The translations under genes and the position numbers were made by a program. A model generated the notes under the pieces. The model worked only from the letters and a program-made list of their open reading frames with translations. It was not told the DNA's origin and ran no database searches. This document shows positions 10,581 to 23,573 of a DNA stretch of 64,000 bases, piece after piece; position 1 is the first letter of the stretch, and each line of letters opens with the position of its first letter. Source of the DNA: Podospora comata (lineage: Eukaryota > Ascomycota > Sordariomycetes > Sordariales > Podosporaceae); NCBI GenBank assembly GCA_017354895.1, contig CP071494.1:3968001-4032000 (forward strand), written 5' to 3'.

Positions 10581-13500
10581 TCGTTGACCATACGTGATGC
10601 ATACAGACAAGAATAGAGCCTCATCCTTTACATTCACGAGACGAGACAACACCACGACCCCTAATCAACAACAAAAAGGAGTTTGCCACGACTGCCACGC
10701 CGACACTAGCTACGGTGAGAGTCTATAAATCTTGCGGCTTTAGACCATGTTCGAACACATCGACGGCGCCGTTTTGGAAGATCGACGATCATTTTCACCG
10801 TTGATTGGGATAGGTTAGCACTACAGCAATCTTGCATCATGTGCATCAGCTAAACCCCGGAAGGGGAAGGGGGAGGGGGGTCGGCAACAAACAACATCAA
10901 AGAAGCAAAGTCCTATCCGTTGCTGTTTTTGGATCCCATCACGAATTCGATCTTTTGCTAGCTTCAAAGATGTCGGTGATTGTGTGGAGGGTGGGAAAGT
11001 TGAGATAAAAAGCCAAGACCCAAACTGGCACCCTGGAAGCCCTTCCCCGGCGCCGTAGCTCCGTCGATCATCCGGAGAAATTAGTCCACTCCATCCAGTG
11101 ACAGACCGAGCTTAATACTTTGATAAAAAGCTACTCGACACTAGTAGAGAGACTCGAACAACCGGACTGCACAAGCTAGACCACTATCAGTCGTAGCGGC
11201 GACCGGTTGTCGGCACGGCGCGTTCAACAAGACCCTTCTCTTTGTTTGATTCGAAACAGAAGCCGGAAAGAAAAGCAAAGGGCTAAAACTCGAGGAGTTG
11301 AAAAGAAACCACAAAAACTGGGGCCGCTATTCGGGTTCGGATAGGCCAAGACATCAAGTACCGTAAGGAAAGAGAAGAAAAAGAAATGAGGAGGTGAAAC
11401 AAGACATTGGGGGAAGGGAGATCAACAACAACCCCCCCCCCTCCCCCAATCGCCGTGTGTGTGTACAGATCCCTCGGAGAACCCTTCAGCCTTTCCGGAG
11501 ATGTCTCAAGCACGGACAGCTTGGAAAGATCCGCTTTTGGTGAAATAAGAGGCTAAAAAAGGACAAAAAAGTAAACAACAGTTCAAGGTTCCGGGGTAGA
11601 GCAAAGACGTCAACGTCGTCCAACGTCGGCGGTTCAGGGGCTGAAGCCATTGCGAAACAGATCTCAGAAACCAGCCCAAGGAAAGAAAAAGATGCAAAAC
11701 AGAGAAGTCAACCGAAGTCTCTTGACGGTTCTGAATACGGCTCCGCCCCCTCCTTCTCTCTTAACCCCCCACCGTGGCGATCACCAAAGCACGTTTCTGC
11801 TTAGCTTGTCGCGCTGAAAATGGTTCTGGACTTCTTGACATCTCAACGGGCATATCCAAGCATCTTGGCAATCATCCTTCATCGTCGTTAGGCTGGGAAG
11901 CTGAGAATACTCCAAGACAGATTACGGGACGATCTCTGTTCCTCCTCTGCTTGATGAATAATGTTTCGAAGCGATCTCCTCCAAGCTATGGCCGGCCGGT
12001 CCGGTCGGTGGCCAGCCAGCCCGGCTTTTTGCTGATGGCGGGAAAACAATAAGAGAACCCTCTCAGCCAATCCAGAGTCGAATCAGGGATCAAAGATGAA
12101 AGGACCCTCTGCGGATAGATAGATCGGGGCCGAGGCGGCGGACCTGGTGAGAAGGCCCTCTACATCGAGCACATCGATTGGACGAGATGCTGCTGTCACC
12201 ATGACAGAAATTCTCCGTGGATCGTATCTAGCGGCTCCCGCGCGGTTGGGAAAACCTCGTGTAGTATTTGGCGGATGGTGTGGGCGTATGTAGGTATGTG
12301 TGTGCCATCATTCGAGTAATAATTGATGCGTTGCTCGGCGCTCGGGGACCTTGGTATTTCCAGATGTGGGAGGCAAAAAATAATAATTTTTCTTGTCTGC
12401 TCCTGCTTTCCTTCACCAACGAATTGGGCCTGTCGGGAGCCGTGACACGACGCAGCGAGAACGTGCTCTCTCCGTGATGCCAGGGCTCCTCCTGCCTGTG
12501 GTAGGTATCTCTCTCTACGTCTTGCATGCAGGTACCGAACGTCCGCAGCCAGTTGATGTGCCGGATCTCAGGACGAAACACTTGGGTAGCAGCGAGCCGG
12601 GGCACGACTAGATTGTGCGTGCTGCGGTGCTGCTCGTTTTACTTGTCAATGCCGCGACACCGCTTTTTATCAAGGTGCCCCTTCGGTATAGCTTCTGGTG
12701 GGCGGGTCGAGATGTTGATGTTTTGGGACCTGGTTGGCGTTGTGTTTCCCGTGTCTCAGCTGTCGTGTGTGGGTGGCGCCTGTCTCTCTCTCCTTATTTA
12801 ACTGGCGGTTCCCACATCGTTGACGTGATAATAATGATGGGTGATGGTTGAGGACTAGGAATTCGTCGTTGTAAGTGGCCCAATATGATGTGGCCATGTC
12901 CAGTAACAATGCCAGGTACGGTTCCGAGGTGCTCGGGGCTCCTAAAGGCCCGCGTATTTTCGATCTTGGCTTGCGGTATGTGAGATGGGCTTTCAGATTC
13001 CCGAGACGGCCGTGCGAGCATAGGAATTCGTTCCGACATCGTCGTCTCGCTGCGTCTCCTGGGCTGGTGCAGATGGCCTCTTGTGACTACCACCTACGAT
13101 ACCGGAACGTCATGTCGGTGCCGTTGTATCGAAACGGGGGTTCTCTATCTCGCCCAGACTGGTTCGACATCATAAAAAGGGAAAAAAGAGACGAAAAGAC
13201 GCAATCCGCGCTAGGCGCTCAGGGGCCAGCCGCACCTTGATGGGCACCCCATCTTGTGTTGCTGCACATACATACCCCGCCCCCCACCAAAGGAGCAGGT
13301 TTGGGGGTAAAAGAGAACATTCGACCCAATCCTGGCTGCGCAAGAAATGGAAGCCATGCATAACGTACTTGGGGGGTTCTTGTATTGAGGGAGTCCTGGT
13401 GTTTGCCCTCGTGACTGACCGTTCATACTGGATGGACCCATCGAGAGAGGTGACTGCGTCGAGGTTTGCCGCCGTCCTGTATGTATGATCGTATGCATCT

Positions 13501-16500
13501 GTGCGATTGCAGCAAAGATCTGCCTCTTGTTGTCGTTCCCGTGCCTGGCACTTGAGCCTAATCTGACAGTCAAGATTTTTTTTCTCTCTGATCAAAGAGA
13601 AAAAGGCTTTGATGTTTGGTCCTAACTAGCAAGGCCTGGTATGCAACCGCAATAGAAAATGGCAAGGCGGGAGCTCAGGGGTGTCGTCTGGGCATCTCTT
13701 TGCTCGCCAAATCAGCGCTGCGCAGTCGCTCCCAAGAGCACGGGAGACACACTGGCGTGTATCTGTCAAAATTGATATCTGATATCTCGTCCTGATACTC
13801 GCATCTTTTTGCTCCTTTTGTTTCCCACCGTGATCTTTTGGTGCCGACCTGTAAATTAGGGGCGCTCGATGACAGCCATCTCGACTGGACGCAGCCATCA
13901 GCCGTTGGCGACGAGATCCGAGAGGCAGTGAGATCCTGCTTGTGACGTTGCCTGCCGACGCGTCTTGTGATGAGTGGTGTAGTTCCCGCAACGGGGGCAT
14001 CTCGAAATCAAGCACTGTGTGGCGTTTCTGACCCGCGGAGACGGGTAAGGGGAAGGGCCAGGTCCCTCTTGAGTGGAAGGGCCATTTACAGCTAGCGGAT
14101 GTAACCGATATCTCTACCCGGCCAATGGCAGCGCGGGAGCCCGGAGACTGGAACGTGCTGTCGGGACTGCCTCAGCTTCACCAGGCGAGGGGATCCCAGA
14201 CAAGAGGGGGGAACTGAAGCAATTGCTTGCGAAGCTTGACAGACGCCATTTCCTGGTCAACTTTGGCGCCACTGGTAGTGTGAAAGCACCTTGATAGACG
14301 GCCTCCTCCAGGTCCCCTCTAGTAGACCCCTCAGCGTTCATGTCGGACATTGTAACTGCTTCGCCAGGTCAATAGCACGGAACGGGCGCCTATTTACTGG
14401 TTTTTTCTCCCGAGCCGGTGTACGTTTGGGCCAGCACTCGGGCGAAATGTTTTCGTATGGCTTCGGACTCGGGACAAGAGATGGCTGTCTCGGCGACCTC
14501 CCGATTGGAATACCATCTCGGCGCGGCGAAGAGGCAGCGGGTATACACTGTGTGCTACACCACCTCACTGTCTTCACTGTTCATCGGGTGTCGTGTAATG
14601 CTCTTGTGAACGGTTCCCAGAACAGAAAGAGGTTGCAACCCCCACGCTGCAGCTGTTAGTCATCAGTAAAAGGTCGATGACGAGCAATCTGGGAGGTATC
14701 TCTGCCCCTCATCCCTTTCCTGGGTCTGGCGATACGTATCAGGTTGGCTGTCGACCCCACTATCATTTTTCAAGTTTTATTTCCGCGTCTGATGATGCCC
14801 AAGGTCGTATGGGGGCCCAAAATTGCAGTGACCACGCATTTCAAGCATTGCTTGCGAGGGGAGTGAGCTGTTTTATGTCCTGGCCAACGCTGGGGCAGCA
14901 TGCCAACACGTGGGTTTGTCGTGCTGCTGACAGTTCGGTGTTTGAAAAGGTCATCCTCTTTGGGTCGGTATTCGAAGCGGCATGGTGTGGTGAAGACGAT
15001 GTTGAGAGACGTAGGTCCCGTGACTAGAGTGGTGATGAGGTTCTTTGGTGGCTGGTCAGCCTCACCTGTTCCCATCTCGCAGACCAACAAACAGGATCTA
15101 CCAGTCTTTGCCCGTGGTGAAGGTAGAAACTTGATAGGTTTGATTAGTGGGTGACATCGCTTGAACCCGTGCGTTTGAGATACGGTATGGACGACATCTC
15201 GATCCCTAGATCAAGGACCGCACACCTCCGCGATTCTCCGCACTACTGTACAGCAGACAAAGCGGGCATGGCAAAATCCTAAAAGTGTGCTTCGCGGCGT
15301 GCATTGAGGTCCTGGCGAATTTAAAAATGAGGGGGGATGGTGAGGGTGCACCTACGTAGGGACGTCCCGCAAACCACAACGCTGGAATCAGCCCCTGCAA
15401 GGATTGGATATACGAGCTAGCCCTGAACCAGACATCCGACTGTTCGTGATGTGGACAGCAGATGGTGTGCACAGTATCCGTCTTTTCAGCCAAAGGCAAT
15501 AGTAGTCAAGAGGTAGGATTCAACTATGGGTGTAATCACACACACCATCGCGATGGACCGACTTTCCTCATATTTCCAGGCTCAGTCATTCTGCCCGCGT
15601 CTCGAGTGTTGGCAACTTGGAAACAGCAGCTATGAAGTCAGCGATTTCAAGAAAAGCCCACACTCGGCTCAGACCGATCAACAATCTCCTTCATCCCACT
15701 GGACTCGAATTTCAAAAGAGCACTCGCGCATCTTGCTCCCCCTCCCTTCGCTTACCAGGTCCTTGGCCCTGACTAGTGCCTCCGGGGAAGTGTTAAGCGT
15801 ACCGGAAGCCCTGGCAAATCCACTCGTGAACCGAATCAACGGGTCATTTGGCTGAAACGACCATGTCTGCAGAGACAGGAATGGCATCTGGGGCGGCGCT
15901 AGTGTAGACATATCAACCCATCCGGGATTCCCTGCGTGCGTGTCATTGTGCCTGCCATGGCTCTCCATACAGGCACACGTGCTCGACTTGTAACAGCTCG
16001 TGGGGTCTCTGGTGCTGTGTAGTGTAGACAAATGGTGATGGCGAGGGATTGCTCGCAGTGGTCGAGGAGAGATGCATTCGCCAGAGGCTGATCAAGATGC
16101 GAGAGGCACCTGCTGAATCTGGCCCGGCTGCTGCTGCAGGTTCCTGTGACGCACATCCCACATCACTCCGCATCGGGTGCCCTCTTGCGCCTCTAGTATA
16201 GAAAATGACGGGTCACATCCCGAGCAAAGACTTGTGGAGGCGGATTGGCATCCGGGGCCTCTAGTTTGCGTGTTAGCGCACTGTTTTAGCGGGATGCGCC
16301 TTTGCTGGACCTGGACCGCGGAACCGCTTGCAGTCTCCAGAGGCCGGCGACCAGTCGTGGTGGATGAAGCAGCAGGTTGTCAGGCGACGGGCAGCAATTT
16401 TCGACAAAACGGATCCGGCTGTCTGCTGTTACATACAGTCGGCGCACGGTGTTGATGGCCCCGGATGACGTTCCGGGGCTGGAGAGTGGAAGCCAAGCAT

Positions 16501-16810
16501 CGTCTGGTTGGAGGCATGCTGGGCCAGTCACGGGACGACATCGAGGTGCTCTGCAGCTTGTCCTTGCCTCGCCTTCGTTACCCCTTGCATTGGGAACTTT
16601 CAGTCGATTCTGACGGACAAGATCTGACATCTTGCATCTCAGACGAAGTGGGTGATATTTGCGAATGGGTTTTGTGACAGAATCCGGACCGGACCTTGAC
16701 CTGCTTTCGAGTCTGAGGATCCAGATTCCATTTCCTTGTCAGTTCGGTTGCTGGCGGTTAATGGCGGTGTCTCACCCACAATAAAAGAACGGTAAAATGG
16801 GCACTGACGG

Positions 16811-16843
16811 TAAGCCCCAGGTAAGCCCCAGGTAAGCCCCAGG
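16811..16843. repeat. Three tandem copies of an 11-bp unit
   Basis: TAAGCCCCAGG is repeated three times without a mismatch. Because 11 is not a multiple of 3, the array is not expected to be protein coding. A second small array, GGGACAAGACCT twice in tandem, lies at 17349-17372. Confidence 0.9.
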
Positions 16844-19157
16844 TGTGAAGGCGGGGAAAGAAACGATGGAACGTTGGCAAGAAGAAGATGATCGGCCGCC
16901 AGGCGAGAAACGGGCCGCCCTGAAATCGCATGACGTTTTGAACTGATGCGGGCATTATGCTGAGCTATTTCGGTCCTGTATTGAAAACCTTGAAACTTTG
17001 GACAAAAGTGGAGGCGAAAAATAGCGGTTGACACCAGCTGAGGTCGTCCCGAGCCGTGCGCACGGTCCCAGCTGCCCTGAGCTTAGCTGGTGTGTGCTCT
17101 GCTGTTAGTCCACCCACTGTAATTGCCTCTCCAACACTAACGCGAGGCGGAAAGCTGAGCTGGTCCCTGGAATTCAAGAGACCCGACGCCGCAGATGTCC
17201 ATCTGGCGCCACAAGTGCACACACCCACCCCAACCGTGGTATTGGAAACGCGACTGCCGAGCTGCCTGTACACTACCTATCATCACCAGATGTGTTTTAA
17301 AAAAAAAAAAAAAACATCGCCCCCGGGAATATGCGGTAATTGAAGGGTGGGACAAGACCTGGGACAAGACCTGTGAGTGCCGTCCCGCCCCGAGACTTGG
17401 TGATGTCCTGGGAACACTGACAGCGGACAGTGGACAGGTGGGGGTTGATGTTGGGAATTGCCGCGCTGAGCTTGATGAAATGTTAAGAGCTGGGCTAAGA
17501 TAATTGCACCGTGACATGCCAAGCATCCGGGCTTGATGCCTCACTCCCGGTTCTTGGGAGTGGTGGGTGCTGCATGCAGTGCTCCATTCTCTGGGTCCTT
17601 GGCTATACCGTGAGCAGAATAGTGCATCCACTAGAGACCCTTGTTCGTGTGCATCGCCAGCTGCCACACCTCGCCGTCGACTCCTTAAAAAAAAAGAGTT
17701 GCGAAATCAACCTCACTTCTTCTTGAAAGGGAAGAAGACACGGAGACAATGACGCGCTGTCTCGGGACGCCCAAGCCCATCACCTCCTCCATGTCAGATC
17801 TTTAACCTGCCCGCGGGGTACCGCGAAGATCCGAAAAAGAAAGGGACTTACTCGAACCACTTGGTCCACGAGATGTGCATCATTGAGCAACGAACGAGTC
17901 GTCATCTCTCCCGGAGCCTCTCTCGCTAATGACGATGGAGAGCACGGCAGACGAAGACAATGCCTCATCCGCTCGCCGGCCAACTGTTGAAGCCGCCCCG
18001 TCCGTCCCTTCCGCCCTTCCGCCCGCCGCCTCATCAGGCGCGGTGGATTCCATACTTTTCTTATACGAGGCTGGACTCCATAGCGGGCATCACTCTCATT
18101 CCCCTCTCATCCCCCTCCTACAACTGCCGTCCCGCTGCGGTCAGCACATAACCAAGACGCCAAAACCTGCGGTACCTGCTGCACGAGTTGTTGGCCGGTG
18201 ATGGTCACAGTGGAAGGATGGCTCACATTGCATCTAGAGTGCAGCCGGGCTCAGCAGCCTGTGTTCCGGACTTACTGACTTGAGCCTGACCTTGGACTCT
18301 TCTACTGGTGTCTGGCCGTCTTTCATGTCTCATCGGTCTTGTCGTCTCCACATTCTGCCACTTGGATGATGGGTGTGGTGGGAACGAAGGCGGGCGAGCA
18401 AGGAGGTCGCCTTGCGCCCAGCTATCAACCCCAAGGAGACATCCACTCCCCCCCCTTGTCCCCTGTTCCAAAGAACTCCCCAATCCTCGGTAACGAAATC
18501 CCCCGGCTGGGTTCTCTCCCCATGTATCCATGCTTCATCTGGATCCCAGGACACGATCCACCTCAGGTTCGTGTGGTGGGGGTCGAGGGATGGTCTGTTT
18601 CTTGGGGGGGTGGGAGGAGGTACTTTTGGCCTGGTACCTTTTTCTTCTTTTTTTTCTTTATTGCTGCGGAGCTGCCCCGTGCCCAAACACCCACCCAGTA
18701 TGGTTTATTGAGCATGGTACAAGCCTCTATTTGAACAAGATCTCCGAACGGCCATGGCAGCCCAGTCGATTGGCTCAGTCAGATCGTACCCCAGCTACTT
18801 ACTCTCCTCCTTCTTGGGTCCTGGTGTTGATATATGTCTCCCCCCTCTCCCCACGCCCGATCATCATCCAGTCTGCTTGGACATACATACATACATCCAT
18901 ACATATTATCTCTCTATCTGTGTATACTCATCATCACTTGCTTGTCCACGGACCTTGTGCCCAACGACAACAAGAGTCCTTTCTTTATTAATCATCACGG
19001 CGGACATTTGCTTTGCAGAGCCATCATCCCTTCCACACACACTCTCGCTCATACACCACCGTTGTATTTCCGGCTGACGGAAATCTCGCACCACATTGAC
19101 AGTCAGTTCACATAACGCCAAGGACGAAGAAAGATCATAATATCAACTGGGCAAAAG

Positions 19158-20893
19158 ATGGCTCTCTCGGAACACCTCCCGGCTCCTGCCAACTGGTCTC
19201 GGTGGCCTCAGCATCATCCCGCAAGCGGAGGCTACGCCATGATGGAGCACAACGTGATGCCGTACGAGTCTCGTCAGGCAACGGCCGCTCCCCCTCAACG
19301 ACCCCCTTTGGCCTCCCAGTACTTTAGCAGCACCCCCTTCAGTCTCGCCCCCATCACGAACGGCGTGCCAGCGCCTCAATATCAACCACCCGTCACCTAC
19401 AGCGGATATCACTCATACACCCCATCTCCAGTCCTGGGTTCACCTTTCAGAGCCAACACTTACCCGGAACAGCAGACGAGGGTCATGCCAGTCGAGTCCG
19501 GTCTTGCCCGAGGGTCAGTGACGCCCCATGCCGGCCATTCACCAGTGCAGGAAAACCAGAGTCCATCAGTCAAGGCCGAACGTCAACTCTCCATCACTGC
19601 CGAGGTCACGATGCCCTGCAAGACGATCGAGGCGAACTTGACCGTGGCTGGCCAGCAACCCCACGAGTTCCATACCCCATTGGATACTCTAATGAAGGCG
19701 GTCCAGGCCAAGGCCGAGAAGCCAGCTGAGTGCAAGACCGAAACCTCAGGGACAGAGGCTCAAGGCAGAGGGGTAAGTTGACCGTAATTGCTGGTCAGGC
19801 ATGGTCCTAATCTAACCTGTCTGCGATGAATAGCTACCATCCTCTTCGCAAAGCCAGGCGTCCACACGAACGAGAAGAAGCGTTGCTGGGAGCGGTGGTC
19901 CACTCAAGCGTTACGCCTGCGGTATCGCTGGGTGCTCTAAGATGTTTAGCCAGAAAACACACCTCGACACTCATCGGCGAGCCCATACGGGAGAGTCACC
20001 TTATGTAAGTTCTGTCTGGTTTTCCTGTGTTGTGTGTATGGCCGTTCTAACTTGTAAATAGCAATGCACCCTGTGTGGCAAAGACTTTACTCAGCCAGGA
20101 AACCTCAAGGCCCACTGGCGCCGGCACATGGGAGAGAAGCCTTTCTCTTGTACTCTGTGTGATAAGCGCTTCCCCCAGCGCGGAAACCTTCAGGCTCATA
20201 TGAAGAGCCACGACAAGACGAGGCCCTTCATCTGCCTGCTCGATAATTGCAACAAAGCCTTCTCTGTTCGGGGAAATCTCAAGGTAGGCTCCTTGCATCG
20301 ACCTCAAGGATCTGGTCGTACAAACTGACGCTCTATAGTCTCACCAAAACAAGTTCCACGAGGACACCATCAAAAGACTAACAACCCGTTTCGCTACCAT
20401 CACCGACTGGAGCACCGCCTCCTACGAGGACAAGGAGCTGTTCGAGTACCTATCCAACCTCTACAAGAACAGCAACAAGGGAATCAAGGGCCGAGGAAAA
20501 AGGCGGAACGTTGCCGTCGTCGTTCCCCAGCATCACCAAGGCCACCTCAGCACACCCGTCAGCCCAACGAAGTCGACCCATCATCACCACCCCCATCAGT
20601 CACCGATGCATATCCACCACACTGGTCTCCCGCAACTCCAGCTCTGCATGCCCCAGCCAAGACACGACGGCCTCCCGTACCACGGCGTCAGCAGCCCCGC
20701 GGCATACAACATGAGCAGCCGACCGGCAAGGCTGATGGTCAACACGGGCGGGCGAAGACCACACAGCGGATACGGCATGTACGACACCGACGAGAGCAGC
20801 GTTTCCAGTAGCGGACCTGTCACGCCAAACCCGCACATGTATGGGGATGACCACGGGAGGGATCTTGCCTTTAATGACAGGATGCCATACTAA
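19158..20893 (+). CDS. AZF1-family C2H2 zinc-finger transcription factor
   Basis: Four exons (19158-19772, 19834-20004, 20062-20283, 20339-20893) encode 520 residues. The N-terminal 200 residues are Pro/Ser/Gln-rich and probably act in transactivation. Four C2H2 fingers follow: C234/C239/H252/H256, C264/C267/H280/H284, C292/C295/H308/H312 and C320/C325/H338/H343. After the last finger comes the block that marks the yeast Azf1 family: SHQNKFH, then an [21 protein letters not shown] segment, read here in two parts. The tail is rich in His, Pro and Ser. Yeast Azf1 is a carbon-responsive activator of CLN3 and cell-wall genes; the target set in this fungus is unknown. All three introns are 55-61 bp and phase 0, and the last splits finger 4. 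The gene is preceded by 11.5 kb without genes, suggesting elaborate control. Confidence 0.92.
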
Positions 20894-23573
20894 GTGTTTT
20901 CATGTTTCCTCTCTGGGCAGGGTTGTCTGAACACACTTTTTGCCTTGTTCAGTTTTCTCTTTCTTTATTTGCTCACCGGGCAACTTTGTTACATTATATC
21001 TCCCCTTGTATTTGTCTTTTTTTTTCTTCTTTTTTTTTCCTCTTCACTCTACAGGGTTGGTCATTGTCTTTCAAAAACTTGACGTCCTATTAGGACTTGC
21101 ATTTTGTTCTCAAAAAAGCGTTGCTCGGGTGGGCGGTTTGGTAAACCAAGAAGGGAAAGAATCCTGTTGTGTTTTTGATGGGGCTTGCAGCGTCGGTTGT
21201 ACATGTTGTTTTTCTTTTGAGTTTTACGTATGTCTGCATGTTTCGCCTTGTTTTGTTTGTCTATTTGCTTTTTGGGGTTTTCACATATATAATCCCTCCG
21301 AGATGGGGTGGCGGGATCACGGTACACAACAATAGGAGGAATAAGGGGGGAACACACGAACGGTATGCCAGGCAGGGAACTGGACTAGGTAACCAAGGGG
21401 GAGGGGAGGCGTCATTTGAAATCAAAGCGGCTTGTTTTTGCATTGGGAAGGAAGGGTTGCAAAGGGAAAGGGATGGGGATGATGGCATGGGATAAGGGGC
21501 GGCAGGGTAGAGATGTAACAATTTGTGGTTTTGTTTTGTTGGCTTTTGCATTATATATAGTTGCATTGTTTTTGCATTGGCCATTGAGGAGGATAACCGA
21601 CCCTATGCTAGTGGGAGTCTTGGTTGCAAAATGAACTGGAAGGAGGTGTGATGGTGTTGGTGGTGTACGATGATGGGTGGATGGGAAGCTTGAACAAGTT
21701 TGACACCCCCCTTGCCTTGAGAAGAGCGGTAGTCAAAAAAACCAGATAGTTGCTTACTACAGCATGAACCAACGATACCAAACTAAACTCGTTGTCTCGA
21801 GCAAATGTGAAACTTATTGCTACCCAACTATGTATTGTCCTCTCGTATTCCTGCTGACATCTCTACCGGCGAAAACTGGTGATCAATATTTGACCGCAAT
21901 AGTTTCTTCCCGCCCACAATAACGCCGTAATGACATTACGGGGTTTTCTGCTGATCCCGAATCCAGCAGGCGTCCAGCCAGCCCCAGCCAGCCCTACCGG
22001 TATTGAATCCAGAACCGCCTTCTGACCAACCCAACCCATCATCACCAACTGCTGCCTAGTCCAGATCAACTTCCTTCCATCCTCCCCCTTCGTGATCAAC
22101 AGAGTCAACAAAGTCAGCAAACAGTGTGCACGGACTCCTTGCCTCTTCCCCCCCCTCCCCAGCTCAAAGACAAGGGCCCACGGGGAAACTTGCCGCACCT
22201 GGATTGCAGTCTAGCCTAGGCCCCCCTTCCCCGGTTTCCCATCCCACACGCTCCCCATTTCCCGGGTCAGACACTAAACAGGGGAGGGGTTCCAGTCCAG
22301 GGCTGACAGCCAGCCAAATCCTCATCGGCGACGAGGCCGGCCGGTGGACGGTTATACCCCAGACCGGACTATCTCAGAACACAGCCCAAACCCCGGACGG
22401 ACCCGCGTGGTGGTGGGCGTGTCCCGCAGCTGTCAAATGTCAGAAAACGCCCCCAACCCCATTGTTTTCATTACCTCTTCTTGTCCAGGGACCCCTACGG
22501 AGTGAAGAGGGTCATTTCGCCGGGGGAAGACTCACTTGGGATAATACCAAGCAACGCCCGACCGACCGACCGACCGAGCGACTGACTGGCTAGTGATGAA
22601 CAGAGGGTGCGGAGACGAAAAGCTTGGACGGATGCCGGGGATACATAACAGCCACCCCGGTTAGGTACGGTGGGAGTTTATTATTGACCCCATCATCACC
22701 GGATCTTCCAGAACGGTCGTCGTCCAGGTTTTTGTCAACGTCAACCCCCACTCTCCTAGTGTGCCTGTCCGGTCCACGCGCGTATTTGCCTTGTTGAGCT
22801 GGGTCATCTAATATCAAAAGAGAAGCCTCACCGCCCACGGATCAACAGGGGAACAAGTGAAAGAGGGGGCATGTGAGCTTGTTGAAAGGGTGCTGTAGCC
22901 GGACTCCCCGTCCCAACTCCGGGTTCACGGAACCGGCAGAAGGTTGCACAAGGTCGAGTGACAAGATTTGGCGACTCTTGTCGCACGGCTCAAATTGGAA
23001 GGTTTTGTGTAAATAGTGCTGGGTGATGAATCGTGCCGAGAGGTCAGGTGAGTGAATATACTATGGAGGTCTGGACACCAAGGAAATGTTACACTGGGCA
23101 AACCACAACCTCGAAGCATGGCAAAACCCTCCTCAGCCAGGGTCAACAACTGTGCTTTCACGGGCTGGGTCACAAGAACTGGATGCAAAGGGTAGGCCAA
23201 TGCAGGCAGCTGCTCAATGGCTTCTGCACCAATTCCAAAGAACAAACAAACTCGATTTAACACACCCAGTAACCCCCAACCAATCCCGACAGTGTCAAAA
23301 GAGCAATAACGATACAGAAACCAACCTCACAACCCCCAAAGCATTCTGCCATGTCCATTCGCTCTGCCCCGTCAACGCCATTGTGGTGATTTGCCAACCT
23401 GAAGAAATTACCCCCCAACCACTCAAGCCCAAATGTCCCGTATCCTCTAATGAGCTCAAATCCTCTGCAAAATGTCTCCCAGAATATCATAAGACCATAC
23501 CCCACCCAATTCATCTCATAAAACATCCCAAAAAAAAAACACCAAAAAAAACAACCCAAGAAGCCAAACCAAC
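20894..23573. other. Intergenic region between AZF1-like and RFTS-like genes
   Basis: The first few hundred bases are T-rich and suit the 3' untranslated region of the AZF1-like gene. Farther on there are C-rich blocks (22100-22500), a GACC tetranucleotide run near 22557-22575, and A-rich runs near 23530-23560 next to the RFTS-like stop. An open frame starting at 23086 on the plus strand is discussed under rejected items. No other gene is seen. Confidence 0.5.

Larger units (their letters stand above)
7598..19157. other. 11.5-kb region without a recognisable protein gene
   Basis: Between SEC8 and the AZF1-like gene no open frame exceeds about 140 codons, and none resembles a known family on either strand. 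Base composition looks ordinary, not the strongly AT-rich pattern left by repeat-induced point mutation. Visible contents: a chain of hairpins (7966-8122), a short dyad (8904-8920), C/T-rich promoter-like blocks near 8940-9320 and 18780-19060, a TG repeat near 10308-10344, a TGG repeat (10554-10580), two 14-bp direct repeats (10137-10150, 10228-10241), a triple 11-bp tandem repeat (16811-16843) and a double 12-bp repeat (17349-17372). It may be an extended regulatory region, a long leader, or an unannotated non-coding transcript. Confidence 0.6.

Noticed and set aside
11158-11210. 8-bp inverted repeat ACAACCGG / CCGGTTGT with 37-base loop
   Set aside because: Several such stems are expected by chance in 11 kb, and nothing else supports it.
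13579-13604. 9-bp hairpin TTTTTCTCT / AGAGAAAAA
   Set aside because: Low-complexity arms and a size expected by chance in a gap this long.
22126-22593. 155-codon plus-strand frame in the C-rich intergenic block
   Set aside because: Pro/Thr/Gln-rich translation without a family match, in promoter-like sequence with few stop-forming triplets.
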